Assembly: GCF_008704205.1 (NCBI RefSeq)
Contig: NZ_VXLC01000015.1
Coordinates: forward strand, 483,923-547,922
Reading direction: 5' to 3'
Source: Nocardia colli
GTDB taxonomy: Bacteria > Actinomycetota > Actinomycetes > Mycobacteriales > Mycobacteriaceae
DNA length: 64,000 bases
Part shown: one piece after another, positions 1 through 8,417 of the stretch
Numbering within the stretch: position 1 is the first letter of the stretch
Layout: each line of letters starts with the position of its first letter
Position numbers and translations under genes: made by a program
The notes under the pieces: generated by a model
What the model saw: the letters and a program-made list of their open reading frames with translations, nothing else
What the model was told of the DNA's origin: nothing
Database searches by the model: none

Positions 1-815
1 TGACCGCGCTCGACGATGTCTCGGCGTTCTCCGACTATCTCAGCAAGGCGTGTCACGAGGTCGCGGACAAGTCGAATATCGAGCGGGAGACGATCAAAAC
101 GATCCTGTCCTACTGCGAGCTGGCCATCGATGCGTGGAAGGTCACCCGGTCGGCGCCGATTGTGAAGTGGTTCGTGAAGAAGTTGATCGACGACTACATC
201 GAGGAGTTGCAGAACCGGGCGGGGCGCGATGTCGATACTTTGCTGAAGGAACTGGACGGATTAGTCGACGGCGCGATTCAGCAGACCGGCGGATCGATGG
301 CCGGTGCGACCGGCGATGTGCAGTTGTTTCTGGCGCCGCTGCTGGGACGGTATGCGCGCCAAGGCTATCCGACCAGCGGACGCAACCTCTTCGACAACAG
401 ACGGGCCGGGCGCGACGGCGAATTGCGCGCCGGACTGGATCCGACGACACCCAAGCGCGCGGTATATATCAACGGGCGCCGCCGGATTCCCGACCGGATC
501 GACGACGTGAACCGGCAGGTCACCGAGGTCAAGAACACCAACGACACGCAACGGTCGGCGCAGCAGATCCATGACGAAGCCGATTGGGCGGCGCAAAATG
601 GATACACCATGACCCTGATCGTCGATCACCGCACGCAACTGATGCCCGACACCCAGCAGCTGGTCAACGAAGGCAAAGTCACCGTCATTCGCGAGGAACT
701 CGACGACAACCTCGGCAAGGGGCAATCGCCGGCGCCGTTCATTCCCAAACGGGGTTGGGGTCCGCCGACAAGTAATACCGATCCGCGCGGCTCGACGGGG
801 GTGCCGGTGCCATGA
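1..815 (+). CDS. Polymorphic toxin C-terminus, restriction-endonuclease-fold nuclease (5' partial)
   Basis: The frame is open from base 3, so the start lies outside the window. The visible N-terminal part is mostly helical, as in the body of ESX-exported proteins (Lys/Leu-rich segment VKKLIDDYIEELQNR). The C-terminal half has the layout of a PD-(D/E)xK nuclease toxin: an IPD turn near base 492, an EVK motif about 11 residues later, then a helix with Asp/Gln and a strand TMTLIVDHRTQL. This resembles the Tox-REase-7 group from family knowledge. Such domains cut nucleic acid in competitor cells after export. The stop overlaps the next start (ATGA), as usual for toxin-immunity pairs. The fold assignment rests on motif spacing only. 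Confidence 0.7.
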   Translation, partial: TALDDVSAFSDYLSKACHEVADKSNIERETIKTILSYCELAIDAWKVTRSAPIVKWFVKKLIDDYIEELQNRAGRDVDTLLKELDGLVDGAIQQTGGSMAGATGDVQLFLAPLLGRYARQGYPTSGRNLFDNRRAGRDGELRAGLDPTTPKRAVYINGRRRIPDRIDDVNRQVTEVKNTNDTQRSAQQIHDEADWAAQNGYTMTLIVDHRTQLMPDTQQLVNEGKVTVIREELDDNLGKGQSPAPFIPKRGWGPPTSNTDPRGSTGVPVP

Positions 816-1504
816 GTTACGAATACGCGCGAATGCCGAAGGGCGACAACTGGCTCGACGAGCTGCCCGCGGGCTATCACGACGGCCGGAACGGATTCGA
901 CCTGCGGATCGCCAGGGAACTCGCCGCGGTCGGCGTGCGCTGCTACACCCTCGACGATCTGGCGAATGGACCGCGGACGATCCCGCCGGCGATTCCGATC
1001 TTCGTCGATTGGCTCGAACATCTCGACGAGCGCATTCCCGGTCCCGAAACCCATCATAAATGGGCCATCCGCACCGGGTTGATTCGCAATCTCATCGACC
1101 CGGCGGCCAAGCGCAACCGGGGGGCGATCGAGGTGTTGTTCCGCGAGATCGAACGCACCGACCCGCCGCTGCAACCGCACGTCGAATTCTGGGCGGCGCA
1201 GGCCCTGGACACCATCGCCGAGCGCGGCGACTACGACCGCATGGTGCACCTGCTGCACACCCTGCCCAATACCGCGTCGAAGGTGCCGATCCTGCATTTC
1301 CTCGGGCGGTTCAATACCGAGCAGGCGCGCGAGCTGGTGCTGCCCTACGTCGCTGATCCGAACACCAGGGGACCGGCGATCAGGGCGCTGGCCCGATTCA
1401 AGAACCCGGCCGATCGCACACTGGTCGAGCAGTACGCGGGCGACCCGAACAGTCAGGTGCGCACGGCCGTCAAGGCGGCCCTGGGGAAGATCCCGGTCCG
1501 ATGA
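812..1504 (+). CDS. HEAT-repeat protein, probable immunity protein
   Basis: A 230-residue protein whose C-terminal half consists of short alpha-hairpin repeats (EFWAAQALDTIAERGDYDRM; ELVLPYVADPNTRGPAIRAL; DPNSQVRTAVKAALGKI), typical of HEAT/PBS-type repeats. There is no signal peptide or membrane segment, so it should act in the cytoplasm. The start overlaps the stop of the upstream toxin by four bases (ATGA), and its own stop overlaps the next gene in the same way, so the three genes are translationally coupled. HEAT-repeat proteins are recurrent immunity proteins of polymorphic toxins. The immunity role is inferred from position and repeat type. Confidence 0.65.
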   Translation: MSYEYARMPKGDNWLDELPAGYHDGRNGFDLRIARELAAVGVRCYTLDDLANGPRTIPPAIPIFVDWLEHLDERIPGPETHHKWAIRTGLIRNLIDPAAKRNRGAIEVLFREIERTDPPLQPHVEFWAAQALDTIAERGDYDRMVHLLHTLPNTASKVPILHFLGRFNTEQARELVLPYVADPNTRGPAIRALARFKNPADRTLVEQYAGDPNSQVRTAVKAALGKIPVR

Positions 1505-1968
1505 CCGGCGACTACTCCAGGTTCGGATCGCCGGGGGCCGAGCTGTTGAACCGGCTTGCGGAGCAGGCGCGCAACCTCTCGGAGATGGTCGAGGAGGTCG
1601 AGGCGCTCGAGGCCGAGGTCACCGACGACCAGCACGCGGTCACCGTGCGCTGCACCGCAGGTGGCGTCGTTCAGGCCGTGACGATTCATTCCGCCGCGCG
1701 CAAGCTGACCAATCAGGTCCTCGGCGAGTTGATCACCGCGACCACGAATTCCGCGTTCGCCCAAGCGCAAGCCGCCGCGGCCGCGCGCGCCGGCGAGTAC
1801 CACGCCGCGCAACGGGAGATCAACGAGCACCTGCGTCGGCATGACCCGGCCGCGGCCGCCGCGCTCACCGAACTCACGGCCAAGATCAGTGGACCGCCGG
1901 CACCCGTGACCTCCGATGAGCAGGACGACGAGCCCCGGTACCGCAGGCCCGCTGTCTTCGACGACTAG
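1501..1968 (+). CDS. YbaB/EbfC-family protein of the ESX-toxin locus
   Basis: A 155-residue protein with the YbaB/EbfC layout: an N-terminal helix (LNRLAEQARNLSEMVEEVEALEAEV), a beta stretch (HAVTVRCTAGGVVQAVTIH) and a long C-terminal helix (LGELITATTNSAFAQAQAAAAAR). The acidic tail is probably disordered. In Actinobacteria many divergent YbaB-like proteins are encoded beside WXG100 and giant toxin genes, where their role is not established. DNA binding or a chaperone-like role are both possible. The ATGA overlap with the HEAT gene makes it the third member of the operon. A second YbaB-like gene lies at 48811, directly before the giant toxin gene. Confidence 0.7.
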   Translation: MTGDYSRFGSPGAELLNRLAEQARNLSEMVEEVEALEAEVTDDQHAVTVRCTAGGVVQAVTIHSAARKLTNQVLGELITATTNSAFAQAQAAAAARAGEYHAAQREINEHLRRHDPAAAAALTELTAKISGPPAPVTSDEQDDEPRYRRPAVFDD

Positions 1969-2081
1969 TCCGGTCGCCGGTCCCCTCAGCGCCCCTCGTC
2001 CAACAGAGCCGCGGCCTCCACGAAGGCTGCGACCTCACTGCGCCGCCAAACCTCGCCAGGGCTGAAAACGACCGGCAAGTA

Positions 2082-2110
2082 TTGATGCACCGTTTCTGCA
2101 TCGCTATTAT
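2082..2110 (+). promoter_or_regulatory. Promoter with 11-bp-spaced operator in its spacer, upstream of the MerR gene
   Basis: TTGATG (2082-2087), a 17-bp spacer and TATTAT (2105-2110) form a good sigma-70-type promoter. The spacer carries GCACCG at 2087 and GCATCG at 2098, a direct repeat with an 11-bp step. The same element recurs at 3232-3249 and, on the minus strand, at 12365-12382. CarH/LitR regulators are known to contact tandem 11-bp repeats over promoters, so this is a likely autoregulatory site of the gene at 2279. The 5' leader would be about 165 bases long. The rest of 1969-2278 holds no gene I can support. Confidence 0.6.
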
Positions 2111-2278
2111 GCTCGGTTCTATGGAACTGGCCAAAGATGTCTCGACAGGGGCGATCGTTGGCTACTTCGTGCGTGGGCGACAGCGGGATTTCGACAGTTC
2201 GTCGAGAGCGGCGTCGCGTCGCCGAGGTCGTCCTCCGGCGCGGGTATTACCCGAATCGCCCGGCCGCGCGAGCATCGA

Positions 2279-3148
2279 GTGAACGACGATGCGGACTTCG
2301 ATGAGGCGGAAGCCGAGTACACGGTAGGCGTGGTGGCACGCAAGCTCGGTATACCGGTGGCGACACTGCGTAGCTGGAATCGGCGGTACGGGCTCGGTCC
2401 GTCGGGGCACACGCCTGGCCGGCACCGCCACTACGCGCCGGACGATCTCGCGGTGATCAGGCGGATGGCGGAGCTGGTCCGCGCCGGCGCCAGTCCGGGG
2501 AGTGCCGCGCGGGCCGCTCGGGCGGCGGTTGCGCCGATGCTCGGTGATGTGGCGCCGGTGCTCACCGCCGGCCGTCGGCTCGACGGCACGGAATTGCTGG
2601 CCACGATTTCCGCCCATCTCGCCCGCTACGGTGTGGTCGAGACCTGGAATCGACTGTGCCGTCCGGCTTTCGCGGAGATCGTCGGGCGTCAAGCGCGCGA
2701 CGGTGGGTTCATCGAGGTCGAGCATCTCCTGTCCTGGGCGGTCACTACGAGTCTGCATCGGACGGCCGCGGTGCCAGGGCCCAATGCTCAGCAAACGCCC
2801 ATCGTGCTGGCCTGTACTGCGGACGAGAATCACGCACTGCCGTTGGAAGTGCTGCGGGCCGCGTTGGCGGAGCGCGGGTTTGCCGCGGTGTTCTTGGGGC
2901 AGTCGATGCCGGACGGCGCGTTGGCGGATGCGTTGTCCAGGCATGACCGCCGGCCGCTGGTGGTGCTGTGGTCGCAATCGGTGACGACGGCGCGTCCCGG
3001 TGCGATTCGTGCGGTTATGCCTGGTTCGAGTGGCGTATTGCTGGCTGGGCCCGGCTGGTACGGCGGTGATCTGCCGCCGGGGGTCCGGCACGTGAATTCG
3101 CTGGAGGACGCGATCGAGCGGATCGTGGGCGCGGTCGCCGCTCCCTGA
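2279..3148 (+). CDS. MerR-type regulator with B12-binding-like domain (CarH/LitR family, altered ligand set)
   Basis: A 289-residue protein starting at GTG. Residues 14-62 are a MerR winged helix (VARKLGIPVATLRSWNRRYG). Residues 100-165 match the helical bundle and 172-285 the Rossmann-like cobalamin-binding domain of CarH. In Thermus CarH a Wx9EH motif and the adjacent His bind adenosylcobalamin. Here E148-H149 are kept, but Trp is Gln138 and the upper-ligand His is Ala139. His185 (ADENH) sits where the lower ligand is expected. Family members repress carotenoid genes in the dark and release them in light. Next to a crt operon, that role is likely, but light or B12 sensing may be changed or lost. 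Confidence 0.8.
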   Translation: MNDDADFDEAEAEYTVGVVARKLGIPVATLRSWNRRYGLGPSGHTPGRHRHYAPDDLAVIRRMAELVRAGASPGSAARAARAAVAPMLGDVAPVLTAGRRLDGTELLATISAHLARYGVVETWNRLCRPAFAEIVGRQARDGGFIEVEHLLSWAVTTSLHRTAAVPGPNAQQTPIVLACTADENHALPLEVLRAALAERGFAAVFLGQSMPDGALADALSRHDRRPLVVLWSQSVTTARPGAIRAVMPGSSGVLLAGPGWYGGDLPPGVRHVNSLEDAIERIVGAVAAP

Positions 3149-3202
3149 GCGCATCCGGCGCTGTGGTTCGGGTGTCTGACGCCCCGCGCGCTTGTCGATT
3201 TG

Positions 3203-3222
3203 TTAAGTTTCTGAAATAGTCG
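3203..3222 (+). promoter_or_regulatory. Conserved 20-bp motif, copy 1 (crt operon)
   Basis: TTAAGTTTCTGAAATAGTCG. It matches the copies at 12470-12489 (minus strand) and 13144-13163 in 18 of 20 positions. It lies about 10 bases before the CarH-like direct repeat. It may be the operator of the MarR regulator at 12500 or part of an alternative promoter. Confidence 0.55.
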
Positions 3223-3231
3223 AGAGGGTGC

Positions 3232-3249
3232 GCATCGTTTATGCATCAT
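3232..3249 (+). promoter_or_regulatory. 11-bp direct-repeat operator, copy 2 (crt operon)
   Basis: GCATCG at 3232 and GCATC at 3243 are separated by exactly 11 bp, as at 2087/2098 and in the minus-strand copy at 12365-12382. Probable binding site of the MerR/B12-type regulator. Confidence 0.6.
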
Positions 3250-3471
3250 TTGACGTACGATGGATCCTGACCGGATTCGCGAGGGCCTGTCCCGGACGAG
3301 TCGATGCCGCGCGCGGTACGGATTCGAACCGCACCGCGTGATGTGGCCCGCCGATGTGCCGCAGACATCCGTCGACAGCGTCGAGATGCGTTGTGACGGA
3401 AGTGATCAGGTCGGGTGCTCGATGACGACCTGCGCCGAATCCCACTACCGGACGAGCGAAGGATTGTGAGG

Positions 3472-4788
3472 ATGGCTCGGTACCTGCTGGCCGTGAGTGC
3501 GATACCAGGACACGTCGCGCCCATGGTCGTCGTCGCGGAGGAGTTGCGCCGCCGCGGGCACGACGTGCATGTGCTGACCGGCGCGGCCTTCCGGGCGGAC
3601 CTGACCGCCCGCGGTCTCGCGATGTCGGCGCTTCCGGCGGACGCCGAAGTGGCGCCGGTCGCGCCGCGGCGCGGTCCGGGGGCGGTGCGGCGCTGGCGTA
3701 CCGGCCGAGCCGAACTGCGGTCGGTGTTTCTCGGGCCGCTGACCGCGCAGCACGCGGCGCTGGTCTCCGCGTTGGCGCGCGCGGATTTCGATGCGGTGCT
3801 GGTGGATTCGATGTTCACCGGCGCGATTCCACTGCTGGTGTCGGAGCGGCCGCGGCCGCCGATCGTGGTGTGTGGCGTCGGGCCGTTGACGTTGTCCAGC
3901 GCCGACTGCGCACCGTTCGGCATCGGTCGGCCACCCTGGCGCGAGCGCGACCACACGCGGATGAATGGATTTGTCCGGCATGTGCTCTTCCGCGCCGACC
4001 AGGCGCGGCTGGACAACGTCCTGCGCGGCCTCGGCCTGCCGTCCGCGCCGGTCTTCCTGCTCGACTGGCCGCGACTGGCCGACCGCCTGCTCCAGTTCAC
4101 CGTGCCCGGATTCGAGTACCCGCGGCGCGACCTGCCGCCGTCGGTGGTGTTCACCGGACCGATTCCGAGTTCGCTCGGCGCCGATCGGGAGTTGCCGGCG
4201 TGGTGGGGCGCGCTCGATGGCCGGCGGTTGGTTGTCCATGTGACGCAAGGGACTTGGGACAACGGTGATCTCGATCAGCTGCTGCGGCCCACACTGTCCG
4301 CGCTGGGGGATCGCTCCGACGTCCTGATCGTGGCAGGCACCGGTGGTTCCTCGGCGTCGCCGGGACCGCTACCCGCCAACGCCGTCGCCTGCGACTTCGT
4401 CCCGTACTCGCGATTGCTTCCGCACGTCGACATCATGATCACCAACGGTGGTTACGGCGGGGTGCAGCAGGCATTGCGGCACGGGGTTCCGCTGATCGTG
4501 GCCGGCGACACCGCGGACAAGCCGGAAGTGGCTGCGCGCGTGGCATATACGGGTGCGGGAATCAATCTGGGCGGGGCGTCGCCGAGGCCGACTGCGGTGG
4601 CGGCGGCCGTCGATCGAATAGTGCGCGACCACAGCTTTCGCGCGGCGGCCGGTCGGCTCGCCGCCGAAATGGCGCGGCACGCGCCCTTCGAGACCATTGC
4701 CGCGGTGCTGGACGAACTCGGCCCGTCGCGGCAGGCGGTGTCCGCGGAGAGCGGTATCGCGATCAGGCAGCGAGGGGAATCGCTATGA
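3472..4788 (+). CDS. UDP-glycosyltransferase (GT1), likely carotenoid glycosylation
   Basis: A 438-residue GT1/UGT-type enzyme. The N-terminal acceptor domain begins with the typical strand and loop (YLLAVSAIPGHVAPMVVVAEEL). The C-terminal donor domain has the UGT signature at about 307-345 (CDFVPYSRLL, then NGGYGGVQQAL and GVPLIVAGD). An upstream in-frame start at 3415 exists, but ATG 3472 has a ribosome binding site (GAAGGA) and starts directly at the first core strand. It is the first gene of the crt operon and overlaps crtE by ATGA. It probably attaches a sugar to a hydroxylated carotenoid at the membrane. The sugar and acceptor cannot be read from the sequence. Confidence 0.82.
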   Translation: MARYLLAVSAIPGHVAPMVVVAEELRRRGHDVHVLTGAAFRADLTARGLAMSALPADAEVAPVAPRRGPGAVRRWRTGRAELRSVFLGPLTAQHAALVSALARADFDAVLVDSMFTGAIPLLVSERPRPPIVVCGVGPLTLSSADCAPFGIGRPPWRERDHTRMNGFVRHVLFRADQARLDNVLRGLGLPSAPVFLLDWPRLADRLLQFTVPGFEYPRRDLPPSVVFTGPIPSSLGADRELPAWWGALDGRRLVVHVTQGTWDNGDLDQLLRPTLSALGDRSDVLIVAGTGGSSASPGPLPANAVACDFVPYSRLLPHVDIMITNGGYGGVQQALRHGVPLIVAGDTADKPEVAARVAYTGAGINLGGASPRPTAVAAAVDRIVRDHSFRAAAGRLAAEMARHAPFETIAAVLDELGPSRQAVSAESGIAIRQRGESL

Positions 4789-5900
4789 GTGCCAAGCTTT
4801 TCGATACGAGCCAGCCGTCCATGAGTGATGCGGCAGCGTCGGGACCCAGCGCGGGATTCGAGGCCTGGTACGCGGACAACCGTGCCCGAGTGCTGCACGA
4901 GCTCGACACCTTCTTGCGGAAGGTGGACATCGAGGATCTGCGCGACACCGGCGTCGACGCGATTCTGCGCCAGTACGCCGTCGGCGGCAAATGCGTGCGG
5001 TCGACGTTCATGTACCTGGGTTGGCTGTGCGGTGCGCAGCCGGACCCGGCGGCCCTGCGCGCGGCCGCGTCCTTGGAACTGTTGCACGGCTTCGCGCTAC
5101 TGCAAGACGATGTGATGGACGACGGCGTGCTGCGGCGCGGATCGGCCGCCGCGCATGTGCGGCTCACCGACGGCTATCGCGAGCGTGGGCTGCCCGGCTC
5201 TGCTTCCCGGTTCGGCAAATCGGCGGCCGTCTTGCTCGGTGACATGTGCCTGGTGTGGGCGGAGCAGATGCTGCGGGACAGCGGGATTCCGGACGCCGCG
5301 CTGCGCCGGGTCTGGGCGGGTTACGACGCGATGCGGATCGAGCTGGCGATCGGCCAGTTCGCTGATCTGGCCAACGACGCGCGCGCCACACCGACCATGG
5401 ATTCCGTCCTGGCGATCGCGCGGGCGAAGTCCGGCAACTACACCGTGCTGCGACCGCTGGAGTTGGGCGCGATGATGGCCGGTTGTCCCGAACGGACCCT
5501 GATGATGCTGGCCCGCTACGGAACTCGGATCGGCGAGGCCTTCCAGCTGCGCGACGATCTGCTCGGGATCTTCGGATCTGCCGCGACCACCGGAAAACCG
5601 GAGGACAGCGACCTGGGACAGCACAAGGCGACCAGCGTCGTCGTCGCCGCGTTGGACACCGGAGGCGGCACGGTCCGGCAGGAGCTGACCGAATTGCTGA
5701 GCCGGCCCGAACTGGACGCGCCCGCGATCGCGCGATGCCGCGAATTGATCGCGGCCTCCGGCGCTCCCGAGCGGATCGAATCGATGATCACGGATCGAGT
5801 GGCCGAGGCGCGCGCCGCGCTCGCCGACGCCGGGCTCGACCAGGACCGATGTTCAGCGCTGGAACACATGGCGCTGCTGTGCACCGCACGGCAACAGTGA
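4785..5900 (+). CDS. crtE: Geranylgeranyl diphosphate synthase (polyprenyl synthetase)
   Basis: A 371-residue trans-isoprenyl diphosphate synthase. The first Asp-rich motif is DDVMDD (108-113), with the basic pair LRRGS just after it. The second is DDLLG at about 257-261. It condenses isopentenyl diphosphate with an allylic diphosphate, giving GGPP for phytoene synthesis. Its position directly before crtI and crtB supports GGPP as product rather than a shorter or longer chain. Chain length is inferred from context. It starts within the stop of the glycosyltransferase gene (ATGA). Confidence 0.9.
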   Translation: MSAKLFDTSQPSMSDAAASGPSAGFEAWYADNRARVLHELDTFLRKVDIEDLRDTGVDAILRQYAVGGKCVRSTFMYLGWLCGAQPDPAALRAAASLELLHGFALLQDDVMDDGVLRRGSAAAHVRLTDGYRERGLPGSASRFGKSAAVLLGDMCLVWAEQMLRDSGIPDAALRRVWAGYDAMRIELAIGQFADLANDARATPTMDSVLAIARAKSGNYTVLRPLELGAMMAGCPERTLMMLARYGTRIGEAFQLRDDLLGIFGSAATTGKPEDSDLGQHKATSVVVAALDTGGGTVRQELTELLSRPELDAPAIARCRELIAASGAPERIESMITDRVAEARAALADAGLDQDRCSALEHMALLCTARQQ

Positions 5901-5912
5901 CGAGGAGGATCG

Positions 5913-7427
5913 ATGCGTACAGTGACCGGATCCAGCGACCACGTGGTCGTGGTGGGCGCGGGCCTGGCCGGCCTGTCCACGGCCGTCCATCTCGCCGGCC
6001 GGGGTCGTCGCGTCACGGTGGTGGAACGCGAGGCCACGCCCGGCGGTCGGATGGGCCGCCTCGACCTGGACGGCTATCGAATCGACACCGGACCGACGGT
6101 ATTGACCATGCCCGAGCTGCTCGACGAAGTGTTCGACGCGGTAGGGGAACGCACCGGTGATCGCCTGAGCCTGTTCCCGGTCGATCCCGCCTACCACGCT
6201 GTCTACGCCGACGGACGCAGCCTCGACGTGCACCGCGACCCGGAGGCCATGGAGCAGGCCGTCGCCGATTTCGCGGGCGCCGAGCAGGCGTTGGGGTATC
6301 GACGGCTGCGCGACTGGCTGGGCCGGTTGTACGCCGCGGAGTTCGATCGGTTCATCGCGTCCAATTTCGAGTCTCCACTGTCGATGCTGACGCCGGCGTT
6401 GGCCCGGTTGACCGCGCTGGGCGGGTTTCGCCGCTGGGACGCCAAGGTCGCCGACTTCATCTCCGATCCGGACTTGCGCCGCGTCTTCACCTTTCAGTCG
6501 CTCTACGCCGGGGTCGCGCCGGACCGTGCCCTCGCCGCGTATGCGGTGATCGCTCACATGGACACGATGTCCGGGGTTTACTTTCCGCGGGGTGGGATGC
6601 GCGCGGTGCCGGACGCGCTGGCCGCCGCGGCGGTCGCCGCGGGTGTGCAGTTCCGCTACCAGAGCACGGTCACCGGATTGGTGCGCTCGGGCGGCCGCGT
6701 GACCGCCGTGCAGACCGATCAGGACGACCGGATTGATTGTGACGCAGTGGTTTTGACCACCGAATTGCATCGCACCTACGATTTGCTCGGGCATCGGCCG
6801 CGCCGTCCCGGTGGGGTCCGATCGGCACCGTCGGCGGTCGTGCTGCACCTCGCCTGTGACCGTCAAGCGGATCTGCCGCATCATTCGCTGCTGTTCGGCA
6901 GCGAGTGGGAAAGTTCGTTCCGGGAGATCATCGACGAGGGCCGGGTGATGTCCGATCCGTCGTTGCTGCTGACCCGTTCGACCGCGGGGGATCCGACCCT
7001 GGCCCCGCCCGGGCGCGACCTCTTGTTCTTGCTGGCTCCGGCACCGAATCTGCAACGCGGACAGATAGATTGGCCGAAACGGCAGGGTGCCTACGCCGAG
7101 CAGATCCTCGATATCGCGCAGCGCCGCATAGGTTCTCGCTGGCCTGAACTCGAGGTGTTGCGGGTTGTCACGCCGGCGGACTGGGCGGACCAGGACATGC
7201 GCGACGGCAGCCCGTTCGCGCTGGCGCACACCTTCGCGCAGACCGGGCCGTTCCGCCCGGCCAACATGATCCGCGGTCTCGACAATGTGGTGCTCGCCGG
7301 CGGCTCCACCGTGCCGGGAGTCGGGATCCCGCCGGTGCTGATCTCCGGTCGCCTCGCCGCCGACCGCGTCACCGGACGCACCGGTGTCCGGCGCCGTTCC
7401 GCTTCGACCATCCACCCTTCGTCCTGA
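5913..7427 (+). CDS. crtI: Phytoene desaturase
   Basis: A 504-residue FAD enzyme of the CrtI family. The dinucleotide-binding motif is G15-A-G17-L-A-G20, followed by the acidic residue and GGR turn (VEREATPGGRMG). The C-terminal CrtI signature near 450-480 includes NVVLAGGSTVPGVGIPPVL. It desaturates phytoene stepwise to lycopene on the membrane surface. A strong ribosome binding site (GAGGAGG, 5902-5908) precedes the ATG, 12 bases after crtE. Confidence 0.92.
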   Translation: MRTVTGSSDHVVVVGAGLAGLSTAVHLAGRGRRVTVVEREATPGGRMGRLDLDGYRIDTGPTVLTMPELLDEVFDAVGERTGDRLSLFPVDPAYHAVYADGRSLDVHRDPEAMEQAVADFAGAEQALGYRRLRDWLGRLYAAEFDRFIASNFESPLSMLTPALARLTALGGFRRWDAKVADFISDPDLRRVFTFQSLYAGVAPDRALAAYAVIAHMDTMSGVYFPRGGMRAVPDALAAAAVAAGVQFRYQSTVTGLVRSGGRVTAVQTDQDDRIDCDAVVLTTELHRTYDLLGHRPRRPGGVRSAPSAVVLHLACDRQADLPHHSLLFGSEWESSFREIIDEGRVMSDPSLLLTRSTAGDPTLAPPGRDLLFLLAPAPNLQRGQIDWPKRQGAYAEQILDIAQRRIGSRWPELEVLRVVTPADWADQDMRDGSPFALAHTFAQTGPFRPANMIRGLDNVVLAGGSTVPGVGIPPVLISGRLAADRVTGRTGVRRRSASTIHPSS

Positions 7428-7437
7428 TCGGAAGACT

Positions 7438-8409
7438 ATGACGCGCAGGGAACTAGCCGCGGCGGGCATCACCGATCCGTCGCTCCGAGAATCCTATCGA
7501 TGCTGCCGCACGCTGAATGCCCAGCACGGCAAGACCTTCTTCCTCGCGACCAGACTGCTCGCCCCCGACCAGCGGCCGGGCGTGCACGCGCTGTACGGAT
7601 TCGCGCGCCGCGCGGACGACATCCTCGACGAGTTCGATCCCGCCCGCACCGTCGGCGATCGGGCGGCCGACTTGGACACGCTCGCCGGGCATTTCGTCAG
7701 CGGGGACAGCGGCGGTGACCCGGTGCTCGCCGCGGTGCTGCACACAGCGGACCGCTACGGCATCGAAGCACAGCTGTTCGACGCGTTCCTCGCATCGATG
7801 CGGATGGACCTGACCGTCACCGACTACCCGGACCGCGCCGCACTGGACACCTACGTGTACGGCTCCGCCGAGGTGATCGGCCTGCAACTGCTGCCGATCC
7901 TCGGAGTCACCGAAACTATCTCCGCCGCAGCGCCGTACGCGGCCGCACTGGGTAAAGCCTTCCAGCTCACCAACTTCCTGCGCGACGTCGACGAGGACCT
8001 GGCGCGTAACCGGGTCTACTTACCCGCCGACGAACTCGCCGCGCACGGCGTCGATCGAGACCTGCTGGCCTGGTGCAGCCGTCGTCAGCGGGCCGAGCCG
8101 CAGGTCCGACGAGCATTGGCCGAGCAGCACGAAATCACCAGGGAAATATACGAGTTCGCGCGTGGCGGCCTGGAGCGACTGGCGCCACGCTCGCGTCCCT
8201 GCGTGGCGACCGCCTCGACGCTGTACTCGGAGATCCTGGCGCGCATCGAGGACGCCGATTTCGAGGTCTTCGGCCGGCGAGCCAGGGTGGGCACCGCCCG
8301 CAGAGCGCGCGTCGGCGTCGCGGGCTTGGCACGCGCCTGGTGGGCTCGGCACGCAACCTCGAATTCGCCCTTGTCACCGGATATTTCGCGACCGCGCGAG
8401 CGGACCTAG
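7438..8409 (+). CDS. crtB: Phytoene synthase
   Basis: A 323-residue head-to-head prenyl synthase. The two Asp-rich motifs are DDILD (60-64) and DVDED (183-187, within LRDVDEDLARNRVYLP). It joins two GGPP molecules to phytoene. An earlier in-frame start at 7384 would lie inside crtI; ATG 7438 with GGAAG at 7430-7434 is preferred and gives the normal length. The tail after about residue 285 is Arg/Ala-rich and unlikely to be catalytic. The gene follows crtI by 10 bases. Confidence 0.92.
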   Translation: MTRRELAAAGITDPSLRESYRCCRTLNAQHGKTFFLATRLLAPDQRPGVHALYGFARRADDILDEFDPARTVGDRAADLDTLAGHFVSGDSGGDPVLAAVLHTADRYGIEAQLFDAFLASMRMDLTVTDYPDRAALDTYVYGSAEVIGLQLLPILGVTETISAAAPYAAALGKAFQLTNFLRDVDEDLARNRVYLPADELAAHGVDRDLLAWCSRRQRAEPQVRRALAEQHEITREIYEFARGGLERLAPRSRPCVATASTLYSEILARIEDADFEVFGRRARVGTARRARVGVAGLARAWWARHATSNSPLSPDISRPRERT

Positions 8410-8417
8410 GAGCCGAG

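Larger units (their letters stand above)
3149..3471 (+). promoter_or_regulatory. Regulatory region of the carotenoid operon
   Basis: This 323-bp region between the MerR gene and the glycosyltransferase gene has no supported coding sequence. It holds a 20-bp motif at 3203-3222 and the 11-bp-spaced direct repeat at 3232-3249. Next comes TTGACG at 3250-3255, which resembles a -35 box, although I see no convincing -10 at the right distance. GAAGGA at 3458-3463 is the ribosome binding site for the ATG at 3472. Two different regulators probably bind here: the MerR protein at the 11-bp repeat and the MarR protein at the 20-bp motif. Confidence 0.55.

Noticed and set aside
2082..2282. 66-codon frame before the MerR gene as a leader peptide
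   Set aside because: It begins inside the promoter/operator element and has an Arg-rich random composition with no ribosome binding site.
5853..7472. 539-codon minus-strand frame opposite crtI
   Set aside because: Typical GC-rich antisense shadow; crtI on the plus strand has complete FAD and CrtI signatures.
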